Assembly (NCBI GenBank): GCA_017547175.1 | Contig: JAFYQI010000007.1 | Span: 1 to 64,000, forward strand | Source of the DNA: Alistipes sp. | GTDB taxonomy: Bacteria > Bacteroidota > Bacteroidia > Bacteroidales > Rikenellaceae | Length of the DNA: 64,000 bases | Direction of reading: 5' to 3' | Part shown: positions 1-7,921 of the stretch, one piece after another | How the letters are laid out: each line of letters starts with the position of its first letter | Position numbering within the stretch: the first letter of the stretch is position 1 | Notes under the pieces: model-generated | The model's database searches: none | Seen by the model: only the letters and a program-made list of their open reading frames with translations | What the model was told of the DNA's origin: nothing | Translations under genes and position numbers: made by a program

Positions 1-783
1 TCCCTCGGTATCGGTAATTGTAACCGCAAAACCCTTTTCGAAGGTGGTGGGCGGAACAACCAAATAGAAAACGGTAGCCTCCTCCTCGGTTTGGCCGATC
101 TTAACACCTACACCGCAATCGAGGGTCAGGGCCTTGGTTGTGCCCGACGTTGCCCACGTCAGCGTCGGCTCACCGCCGTAGGTCGGTGTGATGATTGCAG
201 CACCTGCCAACGGCTCGTTGTTGTTACCCTGCAGGGTGATCTGCTTCACCGTAACGTCATCGCCATAGAGATTGAGTTTGAGGTAACTACTCACATTCTT
301 AAACTGCAAGAAGCGATCGTCCACCGACTGCGTAACGGAGACCATTGTATTGGCGTTCAGGCCAAAAGATCCCTCGGCATAGTTTTGCACGGCGGGCAAT
401 TCGCATTCAAAATAGCCCGACGGATCGAGCATTGTCTCGCTCGAATGAGGATAAAGAGCATAGTTTGCCGTCATCTTCGTGCCGGCCATAAACTCATCAT
501 CTACAGAGATCTGCTTAAAACCGCCTGACAATGCACCCGTCTTGCCGGTAAAGGCGTACTCGCGGTTGTAGTTATCCCCAAAGAAGATCGTAATACGATC
601 GTCGTTGGTCCAACGCATCTTACCAGTCTCGTCGAGGTAGGTACGCGATTCGGCATCCGCGTCCTCGACCGAGGCGTAAAACATCGGCGCATCGCCATTG
701 ATCGAAGCATTCAACTCTTCGATACTCGACTGCGAGCAGGCCGCCAAAAGGCCACATACGGCCAAAAGCCACCACTTTTTCAT
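1..783 (-). CDS. Fimbrillin-like surface lipoprotein (3' end outside window)
   Basis: A reading frame runs leftward from ATG at 783 and leaves the window without a stop, so only the first 261 codons are visible. It begins MKKWWLLAVCGLLAAC, a lipoprotein signal peptide with the lipidated Cys at 16. The segment SRTYLDETGKMRWTNDDRI and the following beta-rich stretch are typical of Bacteroidales fimbrillin-like proteins, which are exported and may assemble into surface fibres. The gene lies 19 bp after a 37-residue peptide gene and appears to share its promoter. Family assignment is by style of sequence only; another beta-sandwich lipoprotein is possible. Confidence 0.75.
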   Translation of the reverse strand, partial: MKKWWLLAVCGLLAACSQSSIEELNASINGDAPMFYASVEDADAESRTYLDETGKMRWTNDDRITIFFGDNYNREYAFTGKTGALSGGFKQISVDDEFMAGTKMTANYALYPHSSETMLDPSGYFECELPAVQNYAEGSFGLNANTMVSVTQSVDDRFLQFKNVSSYLKLNLYGDDVTVKQITLQGNNNEPLAGAAIITPTYGGEPTLTWATSGTTKALTLDCGVGVKIGQTEEEATVFYLVVPPTTFEKGFAVTITDTEG

Positions 784-802
784 CGTCCTGTGTATTAACA
801 GA

Positions 803-916
803 TTACCATTCGCCTTCCTCCTCTTTGGGCGTTTCGAGTTGTGAATTGGCAAAGCCTTGCTCTACCGCGATTTCGAGCACCTCCAATTCGGGTGCGAGGT
901 AGTTATTCGTCTGCAT
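803..916 (-). CDS. 37-residue peptide ahead of the lipoprotein gene
   Basis: ATG at 916 to TAA at 803 encodes 37 residues: an N-terminal part reading YLAPELEVLEIAVEQGFANS and an acidic tail ending EEEGEW. From general knowledge, short proteins with a similar N-terminal half followed by a variable acidic tail recur in Bacteroidales next to surface-lipoprotein genes. Their function is not known to me. It is the first gene after a strong promoter at 987-1021 and lies 19 bp before the lipoprotein gene, so the two are probably co-transcribed. There is no signal peptide or membrane segment. Confidence 0.65.
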   Translation of the reverse strand: MQTNNYLAPELEVLEIAVEQGFANSQLETPKEEEGEW

Positions 917-986
917 GGGTTAGATTTATGGGGTTACGATTTCATGCGGCAGATCGGCCTACTGCGCCCATACTGCCTTACCAAGA

Positions 987-1021
987 CAAAGGTAGCCAAT
1001 TTTTCCACATTAGACAACAAA
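987..1021 (-). promoter_or_regulatory. Bacteroidales promoter of the peptide-lipoprotein unit
   Basis: On the minus strand the -7 element is TACCTTTG (987-994) and the -33 element TTTGTTG (1015-1021), 20 bp apart. The leader to the peptide start would be about 65 nt. Confidence 0.75.
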
Positions 1022-1029
1022 TGTATCAG

Positions 1030-1067
1030 AAAAACAAATCCGTTGCAGCACAAAGCTACAACGGATT
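1030..1067 (-). terminator. Intrinsic terminator after plsX
   Basis: On the minus strand, about 85 nt after the plsX stop, a stem of 12 or more pairs (CCGTTGTAGC with GCTGCAACGG, extended by AT, one wobble) has a five-base loop and is followed by TTTGTTTTT. It ends the plsX transcript before the next promoter. Confidence 0.85.
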
Positions 1068-1152
1068 ATGGTTTGGCTTGCAACTTCCGTTCACCAAACG
1101 GTATTACCACACCAAGCAACCAACCAACGATCGGCTATCGCTCGGTCGATTT

Positions 1153-2187
1153 TTAGGCTTGCTGCTCGGCCAGCGCTGCACGCAACTTCTCGGGGAACTT
1201 ACCCTTAATCTCGCGCTCCATCGACACAACCATCGAGCAGATAGCACGAGCCGTCGAGCCACCATGACCAATCATCACGGGCGCGTTAATACCGATCACG
1301 GGCGTTCCGCCAATCGACTCGTAGTTCATCTGCTCCCAGAAATCCTGCTGGTAGTAGAGCTTCGGGATCAGACGGCCCAACACGGGACGCAGGAAGTTCA
1401 TCAGACGCGGCTTACCGCCACCCAGTTTGAAGTTGATGCGATAGAGAGCCTCAGCCATCTTCAGCACCGTATTGCCGACAAAGCCATCGGTCACCACCAC
1501 ATCGGGATCGGGACCGCCATAGGTACCCGTAAAGATGTACGACGACTCGACATTACCAACAAAGTTGATGCGCTTGTCGGCCTTCAGCAGATCAAACGTC
1601 GCCTTGGCCTGGGCATTACCCTTCGTATCCTCCTCACCGATGTTGAGCAGAGCCACGCGGGGATTCTCGATGCCCATCACCGACTGAGCATAGATCGAGC
1701 CAAGCAAGGCATACTGAGCCAGCACCTCGGGCTTGGCATCCACATTCAGACCCACATCCAGGATCAAACCACGACGGTTGATCAGCTTAGGAATCAGCGA
1801 CGAAATCACGGGGCGAATTACACCCTCAACGGGCTTTATAACCATCGTCGAGCCCACGAGCATAGCACCCGTCGAGCCAGCACTTGCGAAACCATCGATC
1901 TTACCCTCGGCCAGGTGGTTGAAACCTACCGTAATACTCGAATCGCTCTTCGAAACAAAAGCCTTGGCGGGATGATCTCCCATCTCGATAACCTGAGTAG
2001 TAGGTACAATATCGAACTTCTCGGCCGGACAGTTGTGCTTCTTGAGCAGCTCAAGGATACGCTTCTCATCACCAAAAAGGACGATGCGACTCTCCTTGTC
2101 GATCTTGTCGAGTGCCATCACAACACCTTCGACCGCTACCTCGGGAGCGAAATCGCCACCCATGGCATCAATACCGATTTTAATCAT
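1153..2187 (-). CDS. plsX: Phosphate acyltransferase PlsX
   Basis: PlsX converts acyl-ACP and phosphate to acyl-phosphate, the acyl donor for PlsY in phospholipid synthesis; it is a peripheral membrane enzyme. The 344-residue protein starts MIKIGIDAMGGDFAPE, the family hallmark, and has full length. It lies downstream of rpmF, the usual neighbour. In many bacteria fabH follows plsX, but here the transcript meets a terminator about 85 nt after the stop and fabH is absent. A terminator-like hairpin at 2208-2258 sits only 20 bp upstream of the start, so expression may depend on read-through. Confidence 0.97.
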   Translation of the reverse strand: MIKIGIDAMGGDFAPEVAVEGVVMALDKIDKESRIVLFGDEKRILELLKKHNCPAEKFDIVPTTQVIEMGDHPAKAFVSKSDSSITVGFNHLAEGKIDGFASAGSTGAMLVGSTMVIKPVEGVIRPVISSLIPKLINRRGLILDVGLNVDAKPEVLAQYALLGSIYAQSVMGIENPRVALLNIGEEDTKGNAQAKATFDLLKADKRINFVGNVESSYIFTGTYGGPDPDVVVTDGFVGNTVLKMAEALYRINFKLGGGKPRLMNFLRPVLGRLIPKLYYQQDFWEQMNYESIGGTPVIGINAPVMIGHGGSTARAICSMVVSMEREIKGKFPEKLRAALAEQQA

Positions 2188-2207
2188 AATTCGGAGTGTT
2201 CGTTTTC

Positions 2208-2258
2208 AAAAAAATAAAAAAGAGCCGCCTGGTGCTTTCGTGGCACTGACAGCTCTTT
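2208..2258 (-). terminator. Terminator-like hairpin between rpmF and plsX
   Basis: Minus strand: AAAGAGC (2252-2258) pairs with GCTCTTT (2219-2225), with an inner GTGC/GCAC pair, followed by a T-rich run broken by one A. It lies 20 bp before the plsX start, leaving no room for a separate promoter. It may act as a partial terminator or attenuator. The rest of 2188-2442 holds a small hairpin (GAGGAG/CTCCTC, 2265-2282) and no gene. Confidence 0.55.
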
Positions 2259-2442
2259 GTTCGGGAGGAGTTTTCGCTCCTCTTCTCTTCGAGAAAGTGC
2301 TAATTAGCGTAGCCTAATCCTCGTAAGCATTCGATTTTGAGGCAATGTTCAGGCGCTGAGAGTTGCATTGCGCAGCCCCTATTTCGTATGCGTTTCTACA
2401 ACGAAACGGCACGCAAAGCCTGCTACCCCCAAAGGCAATGCT

Positions 2443-2625
2443 TTACTCGGCCTTCTTCTCGATAGCCAGCTTACCACGGTAGAAGCCGCACTCGGGGCAA
2501 ACACGGTGGTAGAGAACTGCGCTACCGCAGTTCGAGCAGGTTACAACCGTCGGAACGACAGCCTTGTAGTTCGTTCTTCTCTTGTCTCGGCGGGTCGACG
2601 AGACTTTGTGTTTAGGATGTGCCAT
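2443..2625 (-). CDS. rpmF: 50S ribosomal protein L32
   Basis: This 60-residue protein begins MAHPKHKVSSTRRDKRRTNY and carries a Cys4 zinc ribbon (CSNCG ... CPECG), the usual form of L32 in the large ribosomal subunit. It lies 67 bp downstream of the YceD-like gene and upstream of plsX, the widespread yceD-rpmF-plsX order. Length and motifs are normal. Confidence 0.98.
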   Translation of the reverse strand: MAHPKHKVSSTRRDKRRTNYKAVVPTVVTCSNCGSAVLYHRVCPECGFYRGKLAIEKKAE

Positions 2626-2692
2626 TTTACAATGTTACTTTTATTAGTTTAACGTATTTTGTTCTATCAATCTGCGGGTTGGAGATACCCTG

Positions 2693-3250
2693 CTAATCTT
2701 CTTGTTCCATCTGTGCCTTCAAGGCGGCCAACTTACCCCACTCGTTTGACGGCTCCTCTTCGGCGCGTGCCTCGATAGCCTCGAGCTCCTCCTGCGTACC
2801 GATCGTAAAACGAGCCATCATCGCGGGATCACACGCTCCGTCGGCATGCACACGCTGATAGGGCAACGAAAGGATGATGCTCTCATAGATGTAGTGCGAA
2901 AGATCCACCTCCGACTCACCCGGATAGAGCCACATCACCTCGCCATCATACTCGAGTTCCTCCTCCGAGAACTTTACCACCAAACGACCCTCATAGTCGA
3001 TCGCAATGGGACAATCCTCCAGACAGCGGTCGCAGGGAACAACCACCTCGGCCTCGATCTCCACATCGCAAACGAGCTGGGTTTCACTGCGGTTCAGTCG
3101 CACACGAACTTCGCCTTTACCACCGTTGATTTCAGGGTTCTCGTACGCCTCGAACAGACGATCCGAGATCTCGAAACAAAAGTCGTGATCCCCGTTCTTG
3201 AGGCCTCGAAAGGCAATCTTGTAATCGTTCAACTGCTCCATATCAAGCAC
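2693..3250 (-). CDS. DUF177 / YceD-family protein
   Basis: This 185-residue protein matches the DUF177 (YceD) family by the mid-protein segment CDRCLEDCPIAI and by its position before rpmF. YceD is linked to 23S rRNA accumulation in other bacteria; the exact action is not settled. The C-terminus is acidic and rich in Glu. ATG at 3250 is used here; ATG at 3241 (MEQLNDYK) is an alternative. The promoter at 3271-3301 is very close, predicting a leader of only about 15 nt from the first ATG. Confidence 0.85.
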   Translation of the reverse strand: MLDMEQLNDYKIAFRGLKNGDHDFCFEISDRLFEAYENPEINGGKGEVRVRLNRSETQLVCDVEIEAEVVVPCDRCLEDCPIAIDYEGRLVVKFSEEELEYDGEVMWLYPGESEVDLSHYIYESIILSLPYQRVHADGACDPAMMARFTIGTQEELEAIEARAEEEPSNEWGKLAALKAQMEQED

Positions 3251-3270
3251 AGGTGTGCATAATTAGTCCG

Positions 3271-3301
3271 CAAATTTACGAAAAAATCGAATAATTGCAA
3301 A
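3271..3301 (-). promoter_or_regulatory. Promoter of the YceD-rpmF-plsX operon
   Basis: Minus strand -7 TAAATTTG (3271-3278) and -33 TTTG (3298-3301), spacing 19 bp. Confidence 0.75.
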
Positions 3302-3351
3302 CTTTTATTCGGAGTTTTCGACTTTATGAGGTGATCACAAGGATTTTGTAT

Positions 3352-3359
3352 TACCTTTG
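3352..3359 (+). promoter_or_regulatory. -7 element for the hypothetical gene at 3383
   Basis: TACCTTTG ends 23 bp before the ATG. No clear -33 element is seen. It is divergent from the promoter at 3271-3301. Confidence 0.6.
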
Positions 3360-3382
3360 CAGAAGAGAAAGAGCGGTAAAAC

Positions 3383-3781
3383 ATGGCAACAAACAAAGTT
3401 TTCAGGGTCGAATTGCAATGCACCTACAAAGAGTGGTGGCGCTACAATGTCGAGTTGCAGTGCGGCTCGTTTGATGCCGATGGCCAACGCGTCGGCTTTA
3501 CGACCACACGCCAAACGGTGGCCGAAATCGGGGCTAATCTTCCGTCAGCGCCCGACAAAACGAGCTATAAAAAACAGCTTCTGCTCGAAAGCGTACCCTG
3601 CCACGAAGCACGGTTCCTGATCTACATCATTCCACACACGCTCCCTAAAGAGCGCCGTCTGGAGCAGACGCCACCCTTCGATATCAAACTGCGCACCTGG
3701 TGTGACGGCGCCGAAATCGCCACCGAAAACCGTGCGGTGAATCAGTGGAGCGGCACCTCGTTCGAGATTACGCTGAAATAA
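3383..3781 (+). CDS. Hypothetical protein, 132 residues
   Basis: I do not recognise a named family. The protein starts MATNKVFRVELQCTYKEWW and is soluble, rich in Trp/Tyr/Phe, with no signal peptide or membrane segment. It has its own -7 promoter element and its own terminator, so it is a stand-alone transcript. Codon use matches its neighbours, which supports a real gene. It is divergent from the YceD operon. Confidence 0.75.
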   Translation: MATNKVFRVELQCTYKEWWRYNVELQCGSFDADGQRVGFTTTRQTVAEIGANLPSAPDKTSYKKQLLLESVPCHEARFLIYIIPHTLPKERRLEQTPPFDIKLRTWCDGAEIATENRAVNQWSGTSFEITLK

Positions 3782-3786
3782 GCAGA

Positions 3787-3822
3787 GGGCAGTCCAACAT
3801 ATTGGACTGCCCCTTCTCTTTG
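3787..3822 (+). terminator. Intrinsic terminator after the hypothetical gene
   Basis: GGGCAGTCCAA (3787-3797) pairs perfectly with TTGGACTGCCC (3802-3812) around a four-base loop, followed by CTTCTCTTTG. It starts 5 bp after the stop codon. Confidence 0.85.
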
Positions 3823-3936
3823 TAGAAGTTGTATGATTAAGACTCGTGAAGCCCGCAAAAGCGGAGTTTACTGGACGTAAATGAGCATTTTGAGGGCGAG
3901 CTTAACACAGAAATCACCTTGTTAGGCAACTTCTAC
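3822..3936 (+). repeat. Structured intergenic repeat, copy A
   Basis: The 115-bp element is bounded by perfect 10-bp inverted ends, GTAGAAGTTG (3822-3831) and CAACTTCTAC (3927-3936). Inside lie nested hairpins CCGC/GCGG, TTTAC/GTAAA and GCCC/GGGC. Its core (about 3857-3911) aligns with the core of the element at 6158-6274: both contain GCGGAG, then a TAC-kGACGTA hairpin, TGAGCA, a GGG block and TTAAC/ATAAC. It sits directly after the stop of the CotH gene (3938). No coding capacity is seen. Confidence 0.6.
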
Positions 3937-3937
3937 C

Positions 3938-5872
3938 TCAATTTTTCGGAATACTCGATGCCTTTACCTTAAAGAAATTGTGCGCACCGGTATCCATCAC
4001 CCGGTACTCGGAGTGGTTGCCCCATGAGGCAGGTTTATCCTCGATCTGCATATCCTCACCCGTATCGTTCGAAATATAGGGCGATATCATCTTCTGCCAC
4101 CCTTTGACTCGCGCCACACTCCCCTCCATCTTAAAGAGGTCGTCGCTCGCACACAACTCGTTGAGTGCCTTGACGTAGATCGCACGCCACTCGGGATAGT
4201 CGAGGAGTTTGCGAATCAGTTTACGGCTGTTATCGCCCCAATTCAGCGGATCCTGACGACCGGCATCGATATAGTTTGACGTACCGAGCGTATTGTCGTA
4301 GTCGTAAGGGATGAAGAAGAACTTATAGTCGTACTTATCCGACGTGTTGAAGTAGATGTAGTAGTTGTTCTGGTTGCACCAGTAATCGTCCCACATACCC
4401 ACAGCCACATTCACCGCATAGGTCTTTAGGAGCAGCTCTACATCGGTTACCTGCTGAATCCAGGTTTTGAAGCTATCAGCCGTCTTGCCGTTGAGCTTGA
4501 GGATAAAATCCTTCAACTGCTCCTTGGCAGCTTCGAAATTATCGGTATTGGTTTTGAGCGTATAAGGCGGATTTTGCGTGCCGACATGTTCGTCCGACCA
4601 AAAATCACCATCGTTGGTCGAATTCAGCCCCGCACCCCAGGCGCACTTCCAGAGGTTGTGGTCCGCCGAACCAAAGAGCTCTTTACGGTTTTTGAGATAG
4701 GTCTCGTCGATTGCCTCCAACATCTCATAGACGCCAAAATAAGCCTCTTTTTTATCACCCTCGACCTGAACCCATAGACGACAGTAGGAGGTCATAATAG
4801 CTGTCTCGATACCATAGCGACGGAAGAGATTATAGCAGTACATCTCACGCACATAGGTAGGATCATCCTTACACCACTTGAGGTGAATTTTACGCACACC
4901 TCCCAATTCGTGCGCATCGTCCTTGACAAACTTACGCAGGTTGAGCATAAAATGCACATGTCGCCAATCGGCTGCATCGGTTTTGTGCTGTTCCCCATAA
5001 TTACCCTCAGGACGACGACGCGAGGTGTTACCACGCAGACGCAAACCGGCATCCGCAAAGGCATGCGTAGTACCCTCCTTGGTAAAGGTAGCATCGCAAT
5101 GGATATACTCCTCCGTATTCTGATCCTGATCGTAGCAAGCGAGCAGGCGATTCCACTCCGCCAGCGACACCTTCACATGAATTTCGGGCAGGGACTTCAT
5201 GTCAAAGATATAGGCACGACCATCCCCCACCGCATTGGGATCTTTGGGCTTTTCATTCGGCTCAGTAGCCTCGAAATCGACCTCTGTATGCAGGAAGGGA
5301 GCCTTGATGGCAGCAATCGAATTACTGCGACCGGGCGTCGGATTATTCACCACCTGCCACGCTTCACCATCCCCCATTCGGGCAGCCACATCGAACGTAT
5401 GTTCCACCGCATCATCCCAGGCATCCACGGCTCGCGGAGTTTCAAAAGCGGAATTGACAAAATAATTGATTCGTCGATCGTTCCGATCATACAGTTCCAA
5501 CAAGAGCGACTTTGAGCCCGAGATACCTGTACCACTGACGCCCAGCTTCATACCCAACGCCACAGGATCTTGCCCCTTACAGCCCAAAACGGCAAAGGCT
5601 CCGGGAGGGAGGATCGTCCCTTCAGCAATCACAAAATCGGCCGTCTTATCGGCCGAGAGCAGATAACCCTCGTTGTTTTTGCGGATGCGCATGCCCGAGA
5701 GGTCACAATCGTAGTCGGTCGGATTATACAACTCGATATATTTCGACGCAGTATTCACCTCATTGATCACCACGGCACCAACGCCCATGTCGAGACCTAT
5801 ATCCGACCCTCCGTCGTCTGCACACCCCACAGCCAGCATGAGAAGCCACAGCCCTAAAAGGAATTTTCTCAT
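3938..5872 (-). CDS. CotH-family lipoprotein with lamin-tail domain
   Basis: This 644-residue exported protein begins MRKFLLGLWLLMLAVGC, a lipobox with Cys17. A lamin-tail-like domain follows (about 31-140; INEVNTASKYIELYNPTD, DLSG). The C-terminal two thirds match the CotH family, with the conserved FFIPYDYDNTLG segment holding the acidic residues implicated in its protein-kinase activity in spore formers. In Bacteroidetes such proteins are surface-exposed and of unknown substrate. ATG at 5872 is preferred to the in-frame ATG at 5992: it gives the signal peptide and lies downstream of the promoter at 5893-5923. Confidence 0.9.
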   Translation of the reverse strand: MRKFLLGLWLLMLAVGCADDGGSDIGLDMGVGAVVINEVNTASKYIELYNPTDYDCDLSGMRIRKNNEGYLLSADKTADFVIAEGTILPPGAFAVLGCKGQDPVALGMKLGVSGTGISGSKSLLLELYDRNDRRINYFVNSAFETPRAVDAWDDAVEHTFDVAARMGDGEAWQVVNNPTPGRSNSIAAIKAPFLHTEVDFEATEPNEKPKDPNAVGDGRAYIFDMKSLPEIHVKVSLAEWNRLLACYDQDQNTEEYIHCDATFTKEGTTHAFADAGLRLRGNTSRRRPEGNYGEQHKTDAADWRHVHFMLNLRKFVKDDAHELGGVRKIHLKWCKDDPTYVREMYCYNLFRRYGIETAIMTSYCRLWVQVEGDKKEAYFGVYEMLEAIDETYLKNRKELFGSADHNLWKCAWGAGLNSTNDGDFWSDEHVGTQNPPYTLKTNTDNFEAAKEQLKDFILKLNGKTADSFKTWIQQVTDVELLLKTYAVNVAVGMWDDYWCNQNNYYIYFNTSDKYDYKFFFIPYDYDNTLGTSNYIDAGRQDPLNWGDNSRKLIRKLLDYPEWRAIYVKALNELCASDDLFKMEGSVARVKGWQKMISPYISNDTGEDMQIEDKPASWGNHSEYRVMDTGAHNFFKVKASSIPKN

Positions 5873-5892
5873 AGTTCGTTCTTTTGTATATA

Positions 5893-5923
5893 CAAAGGTA
5901 AAAAAAATAGGCGATCCTACAAA
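5893..5923 (-). promoter_or_regulatory. Promoter of the CotH-family gene
   Basis: Minus strand -7 TACCTTTG (5893-5900) and -33 TTTG (5920-5923), spacing 19 bp. Its position excludes the upstream in-frame ATG at 5992. Confidence 0.75.
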
Positions 5924-5937
5924 ACAGGCGAAACAGA

Positions 5938-5975
5938 CAAAAAAAAAGAAGAGTCCTCTTTTGCGAGGACTCTTC
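5938..5975 (-). terminator. Strong terminator upstream of the CotH promoter
   Basis: Minus strand GAAGAGTCCTC / GAGGACTCTTC, an 11-bp perfect stem (5948-5975) followed by nine T. It insulates the CotH gene from leftward transcription coming from gap. Confidence 0.9.
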
Positions 5976-5985
5976 ATACAACACA

Positions 5986-6036
5986 AAGCCACAGCGTGTG
6001 CCTATTTTTAGGCATGCGAAACCCCGCAGTGCGGAG
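5986..6036 (+). repeat. Partial copy of the structured repeat (left half)
   Basis: These 51 bases match 6158-6208 at 49 positions. They contain the small hairpin GCCTATTTTTAGGC and end at GCGGAG, exactly where the full element continues into its central hairpin. This is a truncated or duplicated half of the element at 6158-6274. Confidence 0.75.
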
Positions 6037-6145
6037 GGGTGCTAAGAGCACCCTTTTATTTCCCATGACAAAAAAAAGAGTTCCCGTTTCCGAGAACTCT
6101 CTCCTTTTCAAAAGTTGGGGTGCTAAGAGCACCCTTTTATTTCCC
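6036..6145 (+). repeat. Two identical 29-bp hairpin units around a terminator
   Basis: The 29 bases at 6036-6064 recur exactly at 6117-6145. Each unit holds GGGTGCTAAGAGCACCC (a hairpin) followed by TTTTATTTCCC. The intervening segment carries the terminator hairpin at 6068-6100. The hairpin resembles the terminator stem after yebC (53473-53503). Confidence 0.8.
6068..6100 (-). terminator. Terminator between the 29-bp repeats
   Basis: Minus strand AGAGTTC / GAACTCT with two more G-C pairs past one mismatch, then eight T. It is one of two terminators downstream of gap. Confidence 0.75.
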
Positions 6146-6157
6146 GACGAGATCACG

Positions 6158-6274
6158 AAGCCACAGAGTGCGCCTATTTTTAGGCATGCGAAACCCCGCA
6201 GTGCGGAGCATACTTGACGTATGTGAGCAACTGCGGGGTAAGCATAACGCCAAAAGAGGCGTGCTATGTGGCTT
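6158..6274 (+). repeat. Structured intergenic repeat, copy B (full)
   Basis: The 117-bp element is bounded by AAGCCACA (6158-6165) and TGTGGCTT (6267-6274). Inside are three hairpins: GCCTATTTTTAGGC; a perfect ten-pair stem ACCCCGCAGT/ACTGCGGGGT enclosing CATAC/GTATG; and ACGCC/GGCGT. The overall fold would be a cloverleaf. Size, end symmetry and central core match copy A at 3822-3936. It lies 12 bp after the gap stop. Confidence 0.65.
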
Positions 6275-6285
6275 CGCTAGAAAGA

Positions 6286-7392
<1,107 letters not shown>

Positions 7393-7443
7393 TTAAATTT
7401 TTTTAGAAAAATCCTATCGTTTGCTGTTCAATTCGTTTCGCGC

Positions 7444-7893
7444 TTATTTCAGTACCTTGAGGATCACCTTGCGCATCGTTCCCTCGCCTACGAGCGGAGC
7501 GTGAGCATCCTCGGGCAACAGAATCGTAAACTGACCCGGACGCAGCGTGTAATAGGTCTGCGGCTCGTCGTCGAAGAACTGGATATCCTTCTCGGCATTG
7601 AAGGCATCCTTGGGCTGCGTGAGGGTCGAACGATCGGCCCAGCCAAAGGCCTCATCGGCACCCGAGATGAGGATCTGGATATCGATATACTTATCGTGTA
7701 CCTCCAACTTTGCCTCCTCCTTGGTCTTCAGCGCACGCTCCTGCACGTTGGCAAAAATCTCCTTGCCATCCAGCTCCATCTTACCAGCCTCGGCCTTCGT
7801 CCAATCCACCTCAGCGAAGAGCTTAAAGGCCTTCTCGATACGCGGCGAAAGGGCGTAATAGGCCGCGCAATTTTTCATCGAATCTAAAATCAT
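7444..7893 (-). CDS. YhcH/YjgK/YiaL family protein
   Basis: This 149-residue cupin-like protein belongs to the DUF386 family. Conserved stretches are VHDKYIDIQILISGAD and the His-containing LPEDAHAP near the C-terminus, thought to help bind a metal or sugar. Relatives occur with sialic acid or other sugar catabolism, but no such genes are here. ATG at 7893 (MILDSMKNCAAYY) is chosen; the in-frame ATG at 7929 would overlap the upstream gene and add 12 atypical residues. It is the last gene of the long leftward run, 28 bp after the EEP gene. Confidence 0.85.
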   Translation of the reverse strand: MILDSMKNCAAYYALSPRIEKAFKLFAEVDWTKAEAGKMELDGKEIFANVQERALKTKEEAKLEVHDKYIDIQILISGADEAFGWADRSTLTQPKDAFNAEKDIQFFDDEPQTYYTLRPGQFTILLPEDAHAPLVGEGTMRKVILKVLK

Positions 7894-7921
7894 AGTGTTG
7901 CGTTTTATTAGGTTAGTAAAT

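Noticed and set aside
841-2217. 458-codon rightward frame across plsX
   Set aside because: Mirrors plsX and the intergenic terminator; no protein-family features.
5873-5992. 40-residue N-terminal extension of the CotH protein
   Set aside because: It overlaps the promoter and the upstream terminator, and removing it exposes a normal lipoprotein signal peptide.
3986-6274. CRISPR array among the repeats near gap
   Set aside because: Repeats are few, unequal in spacing and highly self-complementary; no cas gene is present.
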